NCBI RefSeq assembly: GCF_021228125.1 | Contig: NZ_JAJQQS010000005.1 | Span: 124,001 to 188,000 of the forward strand | Source of the DNA: Streptomyces albireticuli | GTDB lineage: Bacteria > Actinomycetota > Actinomycetes > Streptomycetales > Streptomycetaceae | Direction of reading: 5' to 3' | DNA: 64,000 nucleotides | Shown here: positions 40,951-50,598 of the stretch, piece by piece | Layout of the letters: each line of letters opens with the position of its first letter | Position numbering within the stretch: position 1 is the stretch's first letter | Program-made: the position numbers and the translations under genes | The notes under the pieces: model-generated | Told to the model about the DNA's origin: nothing | What the model saw: the letters and a program-made list of their open reading frames with translations, nothing else | Databases searched by the model: none

Positions 40951-42096
40951 CTAAAGCCGCACGCCGCGTTCGCCCAGCCACTCCACCGGATCGACCGCCG
41001 AGCCGAACTCCGGCGTGCTGCGGATCTCGAAGTGCAGGTGCGGGCCGGTGGAGTTGCCGGTGGTCCCGGACAGCCCGATCCACTGCCCGGCGCGCACCCG
41101 CCTCCCCGGCTCGGCCAGCGGCACCGCCAGGTGCGCGTACTGCGAATACCAGCCGTTCTCGTGCTCGACCACCAGGCTGATGCCGAACGGGCCCCCGCAG
41201 CCCGCCGCCACCACCGTCCCGGCCCCGACCGCGCGGACCGGGGTGCCGGCGGGGACGGCGAAGTCCTGCCCCGTGTGCCCGCCGGCCCAGTTCGCGCCCA
41301 CCCCGCCGAAGCCGGCCGAGAGCTCGTACGAGACCACCGGCCGGGTCCATTCCCGCGCCGGCCGCGCCGAGCGCGCCGCCGCGCGTTCCACGGCCGGCCC
41401 GGCCCGGTCGCCCGCCAGGTCCACCGGCGCGCACCGCCCGCTGTCGAGAGCGGCCTGCGCCACGGCGTTGAGATCGTCCCGGGAGTCCGCCAGCCGGGCC
41501 TCCACGGTGCGTATGGCCTCACCCAGCCGGGCGCCGTCCCGGTCGAGGCCGCTCCGGGACACCGCCAGGGACCGGGCCTCGGCCTCCAGCCGCCTGCTCG
41601 TGCGCTCCTCCTCGACGAGCATCCGGCCCAGCCGGGCCCGGCGGCGCACGGCGGGCACCTGCCGGGCCACCAGCTCCACCGGGTCGTCCAGTTCCTCCTC
41701 GGCGCCCCCGGCGCCGTCGCCGCCGTCGAGACCCACGGTGAAGCCGCCGGTGCGGTACTGCGCGCGGGCCGCGGCGCCCGCGTCGTCGCGCAGGGCCGAG
41801 CGCACGGCCCCGCGCACGCGCAGCGTCCGGCCGAGCTCCTCGGCCCGCGCCCGCTGCCCCTTGGCGGCCCGCCGCACCCGCTCGTATCGCTGCCGGGCCT
41901 GCGCCGCCTCCTCCGCCAGCCGGAGCACCTCGGAGGTCACCCGGGTGGACCGGTCCGGCGGACGGCCGGCGTCCGGCGGCCCGGGAGCGGCCAGGGGCGC
42001 CGCGGCGACGGCGCAGAGGGTGCACAGGACGACGCCGCCGGTACGGCCGAAGCGGCGCGGCCCGGTGCGGTGGTTCGCGCGGACGGTGTGTCGCAT
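40951..42096 (-). CDS. Secreted M23 (LytM) family peptidase
   Basis: The 381-residue protein has an N-terminal Arg-rich signal with hydrophobic core GGVVLCTLCAVAAAPLAA. A long helical, probably coiled-coil region covers about 55-230 (EVLRLAEEAAQARQRYERV onward). The C-terminal LytM domain carries the zinc ligands in GGHTGQDFAVPAG (HxxxD) and HLHFE (HxH). The arrangement resembles EnvC/RipA-like proteins that cleave peptidoglycan cross-links or activate amidases during division and sporulation. ATG at 42096 has a weak GGGAC site. It is transcribed toward the HAD phosphatase gene. Confidence 0.88.
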   Translation of the reverse strand: MRHTVRANHRTGPRRFGRTGGVVLCTLCAVAAAPLAAPGPPDAGRPPDRSTRVTSEVLRLAEEAAQARQRYERVRRAAKGQRARAEELGRTLRVRGAVRSALRDDAGAAARAQYRTGGFTVGLDGGDGAGGAEEELDDPVELVARQVPAVRRRARLGRMLVEEERTSRRLEAEARSLAVSRSGLDRDGARLGEAIRTVEARLADSRDDLNAVAQAALDSGRCAPVDLAGDRAGPAVERAAARSARPAREWTRPVVSYELSAGFGGVGANWAGGHTGQDFAVPAGTPVRAVGAGTVVAAGCGGPFGISLVVEHENGWYSQYAHLAVPLAEPGRRVRAGQWIGLSGTTGNSTGPHLHFEIRSTPEFGSAVDPVEWLGERGVRL

Positions 42097-42212
42097 GAAC
42101 GCGATCGTGTCCCGGGGCGGTGCCGGGCGCGCCCGCTGAGGCCCGTTCGGAGGAATTCGGAGGCCATGAGGACATAAGGCCCCCGGGGTCCGGGCCCCGG
42201 ACGGCCCGGGAG

Positions 42213-43967
42213 TCACAGGGGCGCCTCCCACACCACCCGTGTCCCGCCGCCGTCCTCCCCCAGCCCGGGCCCGTACGAGCTCGACCCGCCCAGCGACTCC
42301 GCCCGCTTGGCCAGGTTCCGCAGGCCGCTGCGCCGCCCGCCCTCCGGGATGCCCACCCCGTCGTCGGCCACGGTCAGCCGCACCGCGTCCCGCCCGTCCG
42401 GCAGCGTGGCCGTGGCGTCGACGACCACCTCCATCCGGGACGCCCGCGCGTGCCGGAAGGCGTTCGAAAGGGCCTCGCGCAGCGCGGCGATGAGGTTCTT
42501 GCCGGTGAGTTCGCCGACCTTCGCGTCGACCGGGCCGAGAAAGCTCGCCGAGGGCTGGAAACCGAGCGGCACGGCCGCCGTGCCGAGCTCCCGCAGGACC
42601 CGTGTGCGCAGCCCGGCGGGCGCCTCCGCGGGCCCCTGCTGGAGCGCGAAGATGGCCGTACGGATCTCCTGGATGGTCACGTCCAGCTCGTCGACGGCCT
42701 GCCCGACCTTCACCTTCACCTCGGGCACGACGGCCTGCCGCTGCGCGCTCTCCAGCATCAGGCCGGTGGCGAACAGCCGCTGGATGACCAGGTCGTGGAG
42801 GTCCCGGGCGATCCGGTCGCGGTCCTCGAAGACGGCGAGCCGCTCTCGGTCGCGCTGCGCCTCGGCCAGCACGAGGGCGAGCGCCGCCTGCGCGGCGAAC
42901 TGCGCCGCCAGGGTGCGCTCGGCGGGCGTGTACGGGCGTGCTCCGCGCGCCCGGGGCATCGCGAGCGTCCCGAGCACCCGGCCGCCGCTCCTGAGCGGCA
43001 GGAGCATGCTCGGGCCGAAGCGCGGCGCCACCCCCGTGATCATGCGGGGGTCGGTGGCCGAGTCGTCGACGAACACCGGTTCCCCGGCGAGGAGCTGGGA
43101 GACGACCGGGCTGTGCGGCGGTATCACCGTCCCCAGCAGGCCCGTGGGGTCCTCGGCGGAGACCGCGACCATCTCCAGGCCGCCGCCGTCGTCCGGCAGC
43201 AGCACGATCCCGGCCGCCGAGTCGGCGAGCCTGCGCGCCTGTTCGGCGACGACCGCCAGCGCGTCCTCGGCGTCGCTGCCCGACAGCAGGGCGGTCGTGA
43301 CGGCCACCGAGCCGTCGATCCAGCGCATGCGCTGGCGGCCCTCCTCGTGCACGCGCGCGTTGCCGATCGCGATGCCCGCCTCGGTGGCCAGGATCTTGAC
43401 CATATGGAGGTCCGCGATGCTGAACTCGCTGCCTCCGCGCTTGTCCGTGAGGTAGAGGTTCCCGAAGATCTCGCCCTCGACCCTGATGGGCACGCCCAGG
43501 AAGTTCCGCATGGGCGGATGGCCTTCGGGGAAACCCGAGAAGCGCGGATCGGACGTGAGATCGGCGAGCATCACCGGCGCGGGGTGGTGGATGAGCGCGC
43601 CGAGCAGCCCGTGACGGCCGTCCGGCAGGGCGCCGATGCGCTCGCGCTGCTCCTCCGTGACGCCGTGGGTGATGAAATCGGCCAGACCGCCGCCGGAGGA
43701 GTCGATGACGCCGATGGCCGCGTAACGGGCGTCGGCCAGTTCGGCGGCGGTCCGCGCGATCCGGTCGAGGGTGGTGTGGAGCTCCAGGCCGGTGCCGACC
43801 GACCGCATGGCCTCCAGGAGCTGCGGCACGCGCGCGGTCAGCTCCGTGGACATGCCCTGGAGGCTCCGGGTGGCCTCCGTGGCGATGGCGAGCGGGTCCA
43901 TCAGGCGTGGCGCGTCCGGCGTGGGTCGCGCGCCCGGCGCGTCGGAGGGTCCTGCCGTGGCTGACAT
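42213..43967 (-). CDS. DevS/DosS-like GAF-domain sensor histidine kinase, cyd-linked
   Basis: The 584-residue soluble kinase has two GAF domains (about 65-205 and 225-370), a HisKA_3 region with DRIARDLHDLVIQRLFATGL and an HATPase domain (about 470-584, DDGVGIPEGG). GAF1 contains GFPEGHPPMRNFLGVPIR with His150. By memory this aligns with the heme-binding His149 of mycobacterial DevS, so it may sense O2, NO, CO or redox state. It starts 10 bp after the cydCD stop and is the last gene of the cytochrome bd operon. No response regulator gene is adjacent, so it is an orphan kinase. ATG at 43967 is chosen; the frame opens at 43991 inside cydCD. Confidence 0.86.
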   Translation of the reverse strand: MSATAGPSDAPGARPTPDAPRLMDPLAIATEATRSLQGMSTELTARVPQLLEAMRSVGTGLELHTTLDRIARTAAELADARYAAIGVIDSSGGGLADFITHGVTEEQRERIGALPDGRHGLLGALIHHPAPVMLADLTSDPRFSGFPEGHPPMRNFLGVPIRVEGEIFGNLYLTDKRGGSEFSIADLHMVKILATEAGIAIGNARVHEEGRQRMRWIDGSVAVTTALLSGSDAEDALAVVAEQARRLADSAAGIVLLPDDGGGLEMVAVSAEDPTGLLGTVIPPHSPVVSQLLAGEPVFVDDSATDPRMITGVAPRFGPSMLLPLRSGGRVLGTLAMPRARGARPYTPAERTLAAQFAAQAALALVLAEAQRDRERLAVFEDRDRIARDLHDLVIQRLFATGLMLESAQRQAVVPEVKVKVGQAVDELDVTIQEIRTAIFALQQGPAEAPAGLRTRVLRELGTAAVPLGFQPSASFLGPVDAKVGELTGKNLIAALREALSNAFRHARASRMEVVVDATATLPDGRDAVRLTVADDGVGIPEGGRRSGLRNLAKRAESLGGSSSYGPGLGEDGGGTRVVWEAPL

Positions 43968-43977
43968 GTCCCAGAGC

Positions 43978-46900
43978 CTAATAAGCACCATTTGTCAGGG
44001 AAAGGGGGCTCTCCAAGAAGTCTTCCCCGGTCCGCGCGACGGGAGTCTTCGTCCTCCTGGCCGCACCGGCCCCGACGGCTCCGCCGCCCTCCACCGCCCC
44101 CAGGGCGTCCGTGGCCACCTCCCGCTCCAGCATGCGCCGGAACGGCCCGTCCGCCGCGGCCAGCGCGTCGTACGACCCCCGCTGCACCACCCGTCCACGG
44201 TCCAGCACGATCACCTCGTCGACGGCCTCCAGGCCGGCCAGCCGGTGGGTGATCAGTACGGTCGTGCGGCCCTCGGTCGCCGCCAGGAGATCGGCGGTGA
44301 GCGCGTCGGCCGTCGGCAGGTCGAGGTGCTCGGCGGGCTCGTCCAGGACGAGGACGGGGAAGTCCGCGAGCAGCGCGCGGGCCAGCGCGACCCGCTGCCG
44401 CTGCCCGCCCGACAGCCGGGCCCCGTGCTCGCCGACCAGCGTGTCCAGCCCCTCCGGCAGGCCGTCCACCCACTCCAGGAGCCGCGCGGCCCGCAGCGCG
44501 GCGCGCAGTTCACCGTCCGTCGCGTCCGTGCGGGCGAGCCGCAGGTTCTCCCGTACGGAGCTGTCGAAGAGGTGCGCGTCCTGGGCGCACAGGCCCACCA
44601 GCCGCCGCACCCCGTCGCCCGCCATGGCGGCGGTGTCCTCGCCCGCCAGCGTGTACGTACCGGCCCCGGCGTCCAGGAAGCGCAGCAGCACCTGCGCAAG
44701 CGTCGTCTTGCCCGCCCCGGACTGCCCGACGACGGCCACCCGGCGGCCGGCCGTCAGCTCCAGCGAGAAGTCCTCCAGCGCGGGCTCCGCCTGCCCCGGA
44801 TGGCGCGCCGTAAGGTTCACCAGCCGCAGCGGGAACGGGGACGACGGCGCCGCGGCCGTCCCCTCCGTCACGGGTACGGGCGCGTCCAGCACCTCGTACA
44901 CGCGCTCGGCGGCGCGCCGTACGCGCTGCCGGTACTGGACCGCGAGGGGCAGCCCGGCCACGGCCTCGAAGGCGGCCAGCGGTGTGAGCACGACGACCGC
45001 GAGCCACAGGCCGTCGAGGCGGCCGTCGCGCACGGCGAGCGTGCCCACCCAGGCCGCGGCGGCGACGGTGAGGCCACAGGCGAGGGCGCTCAGACCGGAG
45101 CCGAGCGCGGTGGCGGCCGAGCCGCGGCGCGCGATGGCGGTGAGCGCGCCGTCGGCGCGGCGCACGCGCTCCAGCCGGGACGGCAGGGCGCCCGCGACCG
45201 TCAGCTCGGCCGTGCCTCCGAGCAGGTCGACGACCTGTGTCGACAACTCGCCCCGCGCGGGGGCGAGCTGCCGCTCGGCGCGCCGGGCGACCGCGCCGGA
45301 CAGCGCCGGTACGGCCACCCCGGCGGCCAGCAGCCCGAGCGCCAGGACCAGGCCCGCCTCCGGCAGCAGCCACGCCGTGAAGCCCACCGACGCGGCTCCG
45401 ACGACGACGGCCGAGCCGAGCGGCAGCAGCCACCGCAGGAAGTAGTCCTGGAGGGCGTCCACGTCCGCGACCAGCCGGGAGAGGAGGTCGCCGCGCCGGG
45501 TGTCCCGGAGCCCGGCCGGGGCCAGACGTTCGAGCCGCCTGTACACCGCGACCCGCAGACCCGCCAGGGCGCGCAGCACCGCGTCGTGGGAGACCAGGCG
45601 CTCGGCGTAACGGAAAACGGCGCGTCCGATGCCGAACGCGCGGGTCGCGGTGACGGCGACCATCAGATAGAGCACCGGCGGCTGCTGCGAGGCGCGGGAG
45701 ATGAGCCAGCCCGACACGGCCATGAGGCCCACGGCGCTGCCCAGCGCCAGGCTGCCCAGCAGCAGCGCCAGCCCGAACCGCCCCCACCAGGGCCGCCCGG
45801 AGGCGCGCACCCGGGCCAACACGCTCCCCTTACGGGCGTTGCCACGGGCGGGGACAGAGGTATCGGCGGTCGGTCCGCCGGAGACCGTATCCCGAGCGCC
45901 GGCCGGGGTGGAGCCGGAAGCGGTGCCGGGATCCGAAGCGGTGCCGGAGCCGGAAGCGGTGCCGAGGTCGCCGTCAGTCGTACCGGAGCCTGACGCCGGC
46001 CCCGAGCCCGGCCCCGAGCCCCGCGTCGGGCCCGGAACGAGAGTCCCCGCCGCGTCTTCCTCCGGAACCGACCCACCGGGTCCCTCCGGTTCCCCTCGCC
46101 CGCCCGGCCGGCCGGGCAGCCGCACCACCCGGTCCGCGACCGCGAGCAGCGCCGGCCGGTGGACGACGAGCAGCACCGTACGGCCCACGGCGAGGCGCCG
46201 CACGGCGTCGACGACCGCGGCCTCGGTCTCCCCGTCCAGGTTCGCGGTCGGCTCGTCGAGCAGCAGTACGGGCCGGTCGGCGAGGAACGCCCGGGCGAGG
46301 GCGACGCGTTGGCGCTGCCCGGCGGAGAGCCCGGCGCCGTCCTCGCCGAGGCGGGTGTCAGTGCCGTGGTGCAGCATGGAGACGAAGTCGAGCGCACCGG
46401 CCGCCCGCAGTGCTTCGCGCACCTGGTCGTCCGTGGCGTCCGGCCGGGCCAGTCGTACGTTCTCGGCGACCGTCCCGGCGAAGAGACGGGGTCGTTGCGG
46501 GACCCAGGCCACCTGGTCCCGCCAGCTTTCGGGGGAGAGCGATGACAGATCCGTACCGCCGACGAGCACCCGGCCGGCCGTCGGGCGGGCGAAGCCGAGC
46601 AGCACGTCCAGCAGGGTCGACTTCCCGGCCCCGCTCGGTCCGACGAGCGCGACGGTCTCCCCGGGCCGCACCTCGAACGAGGTTTCGGGGAGAGAGGGTT
46701 CGGCCCGGCCCGGGTGCCGTACGACGAGCCGTTCGACGGTCAGTCCCGCGCTCCGCGCGTCGGGTGCCGGCGTCCCGCCGGCGGGCGCGGGCTCGGTCTC
46801 CAGGACGGCGAAGACCTCGTCGGCGGCGGCCAGTCCCTCGGCGGCCGCGTGGTATTGCGCGCCGACCTGGCGCAGCGGCAGATACGCCTCGGGCGCGAGG

Positions 46901-47745
46901 ACGAGCACCATCAGACCGGTGTGGAGGTCGAGTTCGCCGTGGACGAGCCGCATGCCGATGCCCACGGCGACCAGCGCCACGGAGAGGGTGGCCAGGAGCT
47001 CCAGCGCGAAGGAGGAGAGGAAGGCGAGGCGCAGCGTCCGCAGCGTGGCCCGCCGGTAGTCGGCGGTGATCGCGCGGATCGACTCGGCCTGCGCCTTGGC
47101 CCGCCCGAAGACCTTGAGGGTGGGCAGTCCCGCGACGACGTCGAGGAAGTGCCCGGAGAGCCGGGACAGCAGCCGCCACTGCCGGTCCATCCGGGAGCGG
47201 GTGGCCCAGCCGATCAGGACCATGAAGAGGGGGATGAGCGGCAGCGTGAGGACGATGACGAGCGCGGAGACCCAGTCCGCGGTGACGATACGGGCGAGCA
47301 CGGCCACCGGGACCACGACGGCGAGGCCCAGCTGGGGCAGGTAGCGCGCGAAGTAGTCGTCCAGCGCGTCGACGCCGCGCGTGGCGAGGGTGGTGAGTTC
47401 GCCGGTCCTGCGCGAGTCGAGCCAGGCGGGCCCGAGCCGGCCGGCGTGGGCCAGCAGCCGGGTGCGCAGCTGGGACTTGACGGCCGCGCTCGCACGGTGG
47501 GCGGCCAGTTCGGTCAGCCAGGAGACGGCCGCCCGGCCCAGGGCGACGGCGGCCAGCGGGGCGAGCCGCCCGGCCAGGTCGTCCGCGCCGAGGCCGTGCC
47601 GGAAGGCGCCCGTCACCACGTCGGCGATGAGCATCGCCTGGGCGATGACGAGCCCGGCCCCCACGAGCCCGAGCACGACGGAGGCGACCAGGAAGAGGCG
47701 GGTCGCGGAGGCGTACCGGAGCAGGCGGGGGTCGACGGGCTTCAT
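43978..47745 (-). CDS. cydCD: Fused CydD-CydC ABC exporter for cytochrome bd assembly
   Basis: The 1255-residue single chain carries both half-transporters. The CydD half (about 1-555) has six helices, Walker A LVGPSGAGKSTLLD, signature GLSAGQRQRVALARAF and Walker B VLLLDEPTANLD. A disordered Gly/Ser/Thr/Pro linker (about 600-690) connects to the CydC half, with VVGQSGAGKTTLAQ, RLSGGQRQRVALARAL and VLVLDEPAEHLD. CydDC exports glutathione or cysteine-like thiols, or heme, needed to build cytochrome bd. The fused form is usual in Streptomyces. It lies 14 bp after cydB. ATG at 47745 is used rather than the 47880 frame opening, which lies in cydB. Confidence 0.94.
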   Translation of the reverse strand: MKPVDPRLLRYASATRLFLVASVVLGLVGAGLVIAQAMLIADVVTGAFRHGLGADDLAGRLAPLAAVALGRAAVSWLTELAAHRASAAVKSQLRTRLLAHAGRLGPAWLDSRRTGELTTLATRGVDALDDYFARYLPQLGLAVVVPVAVLARIVTADWVSALVIVLTLPLIPLFMVLIGWATRSRMDRQWRLLSRLSGHFLDVVAGLPTLKVFGRAKAQAESIRAITADYRRATLRTLRLAFLSSFALELLATLSVALVAVGIGMRLVHGELDLHTGLMVLVLAPEAYLPLRQVGAQYHAAAEGLAAADEVFAVLETEPAPAGGTPAPDARSAGLTVERLVVRHPGRAEPSLPETSFEVRPGETVALVGPSGAGKSTLLDVLLGFARPTAGRVLVGGTDLSSLSPESWRDQVAWVPQRPRLFAGTVAENVRLARPDATDDQVREALRAAGALDFVSMLHHGTDTRLGEDGAGLSAGQRQRVALARAFLADRPVLLLDEPTANLDGETEAAVVDAVRRLAVGRTVLLVVHRPALLAVADRVVRLPGRPGGRGEPEGPGGSVPEEDAAGTLVPGPTRGSGPGSGPASGSGTTDGDLGTASGSGTASDPGTASGSTPAGARDTVSGGPTADTSVPARGNARKGSVLARVRASGRPWWGRFGLALLLGSLALGSAVGLMAVSGWLISRASQQPPVLYLMVAVTATRAFGIGRAVFRYAERLVSHDAVLRALAGLRVAVYRRLERLAPAGLRDTRRGDLLSRLVADVDALQDYFLRWLLPLGSAVVVGAASVGFTAWLLPEAGLVLALGLLAAGVAVPALSGAVARRAERQLAPARGELSTQVVDLLGGTAELTVAGALPSRLERVRRADGALTAIARRGSAATALGSGLSALACGLTVAAAAWVGTLAVRDGRLDGLWLAVVVLTPLAAFEAVAGLPLAVQYRQRVRRAAERVYEVLDAPVPVTEGTAAAPSSPFPLRLVNLTARHPGQAEPALEDFSLELTAGRRVAVVGQSGAGKTTLAQVLLRFLDAGAGTYTLAGEDTAAMAGDGVRRLVGLCAQDAHLFDSSVRENLRLARTDATDGELRAALRAARLLEWVDGLPEGLDTLVGEHGARLSGGQRQRVALARALLADFPVLVLDEPAEHLDLPTADALTADLLAATEGRTTVLITHRLAGLEAVDEVIVLDRGRVVQRGSYDALAAADGPFRRMLEREVATDALGAVEGGGAVGAGAARRTKTPVARTGEDFLESPLSLTNGAY

Positions 47746-47759
47746 ACGCGTTTCCGTCC

Positions 47760-48776
47760 TCAGTGTGCGGCGGGGGCCGCGGGTGCGGGGATGTGCTGGG
47801 TGCCGATCCGCTTGCGGAAGACCCAGTAGGTCCACCCCTGGTAGGCGATGATCAGCGGGGTCATCGGGACGGCGACCCACGTCATGATCTTCAGCGTGTA
47901 GTGGCTGGAGGCGGAGTCGGCGACGGTCAGGCTCCAGGCCGGGTTCACCGAGGACGGCATGACGTCGGGGAAGAGGGCGAGGAAGACCAGCGCGAACGCG
48001 GCCACGATCGCGACGCCGGAGAGCCCGAAGGCCCAGCCCTCGCGCCCGAAGTGGTTCATGGCCAGGGCGGCGGCCAGGGCCACCACGGCGACGATCAGCG
48101 CCGGGAGGCTGCGTCCGTTGCCGGACTCGACCTGCGTCCAGCCGAGGAAGGCCACGGCGAGGACGCCGGAGGTCATGCCGAGGACCGTGGCGTACGAGCG
48201 CGCCCGGTGCCGGATGTCCCCGACGGTCTTGAGCGCGGTGAAGACGGCGCCGTGGAAGGTGAAGAGCACCAGCGTGAGGAGGCCGCCGAGCAGCGCGTAC
48301 GGGCTCAGCAGGTCCGTCAGGTCACCGCTGAAGTTCTTGTCCGGCCCGATCGGCACGCCGCGCACGATGTTGGCGAAGGCGAGGCCCCAGAGGAAGGCGG
48401 GCAGCAGCGAGCACCAGAAGATCGCGTGCTCCCAGTTGCGCTGCCAGCGCTCCTCGGGCCGCTTGTGGCGGTACTCGAAGGCGACGCCGCGCACGATCAG
48501 GCAGACCAGGATGAGCAGGAACGGCAGGTAGAAGCCGCTGAACAGGGTGGCGTACCAGTCGGGGAAGGCGGCGAAGGTCGCTCCGGCGGCGGTGATCAGC
48601 CAGACCTCGTTGCCGTCCCAGACGGGCCCGATCGTATTGATCAGCACCCGTCGTTCGGTGCGGTCCCGGGCGAGGCCCTTGGTCAGGACGCCGACGCCGA
48701 AGTCGAAGCCCTCGAGGAAGAAGTAGCCGGTCCACAGGACGGCGATCAGCAGGAACCAGAAGTCGTGGAGTGCCAT
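47760..48776 (-). CDS. cydB: Cytochrome bd oxidase subunit II
   Basis: The 338-residue membrane protein has eight to nine helices. It begins MALHDFWFLLIAVLWTGYFFLEGFDFGVG, with the conserved GFDFG motif, and has NTIGPVWDGNEVWLI and WYATLFSGFYLPF. It pairs with CydA to form the quinol oxidase used at low oxygen. It carries no heme itself but shapes the quinol and proton sites. The start is 24 bp after cydA. The C-terminus ends in a short Ala/Pro/His tail. Transcribed from the Rex-controlled promoter upstream of cydA. Confidence 0.96.
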   Translation of the reverse strand: MALHDFWFLLIAVLWTGYFFLEGFDFGVGVLTKGLARDRTERRVLINTIGPVWDGNEVWLITAAGATFAAFPDWYATLFSGFYLPFLLILVCLIVRGVAFEYRHKRPEERWQRNWEHAIFWCSLLPAFLWGLAFANIVRGVPIGPDKNFSGDLTDLLSPYALLGGLLTLVLFTFHGAVFTALKTVGDIRHRARSYATVLGMTSGVLAVAFLGWTQVESGNGRSLPALIVAVVALAAALAMNHFGREGWAFGLSGVAIVAAFALVFLALFPDVMPSSVNPAWSLTVADSASSHYTLKIMTWVAVPMTPLIIAYQGWTYWVFRKRIGTQHIPAPAAPAAH

Positions 48777-48800
48777 GGTTCGTCTCTCCGTTCGGCCGCG

Positions 48801-50378
48801 TCAGTACGCGAAGGTCAGCGGCTTGTCGGCGTCCTCGGGGCGGTCGCCCGCACCGCCCGAGGGGAGCCGCAGCCGGGGGTCCTTCGCGGGCGGCTTCTCG
48901 TCCGTGTCCGGTCCGGCCTTGGCGTACTTCACCAGCAGCTTGACCTCGACCACCGCGAGCACGCCGTAGAGCAGGGTGAAGACGCCCATGGAGGTGAGGA
49001 CCTCCGCCTGGCTCACACCGGGCGACACGGCGCTGCCGGTCTTCATCAGCCCGTAGACGGCCCAGGGCTGGCGGCCCATCTCGGTGAAGATCCAGCCGAA
49101 GGAGTTGGCGATCAGCGGGAAGCCCATGGTGAGGATGCCGATCCGCCAGGACCAGGTGGTGAAGAAGGGGTTCATCTCACGGGTGCGCGTCAGCATCAGC
49201 CGCGGGACCTCGTTCTCGCCCGTCCGGAAGCGGGGGTCGAGCCAGAACTTCCGCCGGGTGGTCCACAGTCCGATCAGCGCGGCGACGAAGGACGTCATAC
49301 CGAAGCCGATCATGAGCCGGAAGCCCCAGAAGGTCATGAAGATGCTGGGGATGTAGTCCTCCGGCTCGCCCCCGTAGAGCTGGGCCTCCCGTGCCGCGAC
49401 GTCGTTGATGCCCGGGACGGCCTCGGTGAAGTTGTTGTGCGCGAGGAAGGAGAGGACGCCGGGGATCTCTATCTCGACGCTGTTGTGGCCCTTGGAGACA
49501 TCGCCGACGGCGAAGACCGAGAACGGCGCGGGCGCCTTGGTCTCCCACAGGGCCTCGGCCGCGGCCATCTTCATGGGCTGCTGCTCGAACATCACCTTGC
49601 CGAGCTCGTCACCGCTGATCGCGGTGCCGAGGCCGGCGATCACGGCCACCGTCAGGCCGACGCGCAGCGAGGTCCGCATCGCGCCGATCTGGTTCCGTCG
49701 CTTCTCGCCGAGCTCCTCGCCACGCAGCCGCGCGCGCTTGGCCCGCCACAGGTGGAAGGAGGCGATGCCGACGATGAAGGCGCCACCGGTGAGGAAGGCC
49801 GCGGTGAGGGTGTGGAAGACGACGACGAGGGTGGTGTTCTGGGTCAGGACGGCCCAGATGTCGGTGAGCTCGGCCTTCCCGGTCGCCTTGTCGACGGCGT
49901 AGCCGACCGGGTGCTGCATCCAGGAGTTCGCGGCCAGGATGAAGTACGAGGAGAGCACCGTGCCGACGGCGACGATCCAGATGCACGCGCAGTGGATCTT
50001 CTTGGGCAGCTTGTCCCAGCCGAAGATCCACAGACCGATGAAGGTGGACTCGAAGAAGAAGGCCAGCAGGGCCTCCATCGCGAGCGGCGCCCCGAAGACA
50101 TCACCGACGAACCTGGAGTAGTCCGACCAGTTCATACCGAACTGGAACTCCTGCACGATGCCGGTGACCACACCCATCGCGATGTTGATCAGGAAGAGCT
50201 TTCCCCAGAACTTCGTGGCATGGAAGTACTTGTCCTTGCCGGTCCGGACCCACGCCGTCTGCAGTCCGGCCGTGATCGCGGCAAGACTGATCGTGAGCGG
50301 GACGAAGAGAAAGTGGTAGACGGTCGTGATGCCGAACTGCCAGCGGGCCAGCGTCTCAGGAGCCAAAGCCAGATTCAC
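48801..50378 (-). CDS. cydA: Cytochrome bd oxidase subunit I
   Basis: The 525-residue protein uses a GTG start at 50378 (VNLALAPETLARWQFG) with AAGGAG 7 nt upstream. It has nine helices. Expected heme ligands are visible: a His in helix I (TTVYHFLFVPLT), a His in VVFHTLTAAFLTGG, and Met/Glu residues in later helices. The quinol loop ends with GWIFTEMGRQPWAVYG. It contains hemes b558, b595 and d and reduces O2 with electrons from menaquinol. The Q-loop looks short, as in other Gram-positives. The C-terminal tail is charged and Pro/Asp/Lys-rich. Confidence 0.97.
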   Translation of the reverse strand: MNLALAPETLARWQFGITTVYHFLFVPLTISLAAITAGLQTAWVRTGKDKYFHATKFWGKLFLINIAMGVVTGIVQEFQFGMNWSDYSRFVGDVFGAPLAMEALLAFFFESTFIGLWIFGWDKLPKKIHCACIWIVAVGTVLSSYFILAANSWMQHPVGYAVDKATGKAELTDIWAVLTQNTTLVVVFHTLTAAFLTGGAFIVGIASFHLWRAKRARLRGEELGEKRRNQIGAMRTSLRVGLTVAVIAGLGTAISGDELGKVMFEQQPMKMAAAEALWETKAPAPFSVFAVGDVSKGHNSVEIEIPGVLSFLAHNNFTEAVPGINDVAAREAQLYGGEPEDYIPSIFMTFWGFRLMIGFGMTSFVAALIGLWTTRRKFWLDPRFRTGENEVPRLMLTRTREMNPFFTTWSWRIGILTMGFPLIANSFGWIFTEMGRQPWAVYGLMKTGSAVSPGVSQAEVLTSMGVFTLLYGVLAVVEVKLLVKYAKAGPDTDEKPPAKDPRLRLPSGGAGDRPEDADKPLTFAY

Positions 50379-50472
50379 TCGGTCTCTCCTTGCCTCTCGC
50401 GTCACCGGCAACACAGGTCGCCGACGTTATGCACCTGTATGCCCCAGGTAAAGCAGGACATAAAGGCAGAGC

Positions 50473-50490
50473 TTGTGAACGCGTTCACAT
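50473..50490. promoter_or_regulatory. Rex operator (ROP) of the cyd operon
   Basis: TTGTGAACGCGTTCACAT matches the Streptomyces Rex consensus, a TGTGAA-N4-TTCACA palindrome. An extra half site, TTCACAAG, follows at 50490-50497. It lies about 95-112 bp upstream of the cydA GTG. Rex is an NADH/NAD+ sensor that leaves the operator when NADH rises, so cydABCD and the kinase should be induced when respiration slows. Confidence 0.9.
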
Positions 50491-50560
50491 TCACAAGCAT
50501 TATGGCGCACCCACTTTCCGGACAACTCACGGGGGTACCCCTTCGGCCCTAGCGGCGGCG

Positions 50561-50590
50561 GCCCCCGGCGGAGAACGCCTCGCCGGGGGC
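50561..50590 (-). terminator. Second hairpin downstream of the aminotransferase gene
   Basis: GCCCCCGGCG and CGCCGGGGGC form a perfect 10-bp stem with a 10-nt loop. It lies just beyond the longer hairpin at 50599-50636, in the leftward direction, and before the cyd promoter region. Confidence 0.6.
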
Positions 50591-50598
50591 GGGAACGC

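Noticed and set aside
47763..50552. 929-codon plus-strand frame opposite cydB and cydA
   Set aside because: CydA and CydB are unmistakable on the minus strand. The plus frame reads as charged repeats without domains.
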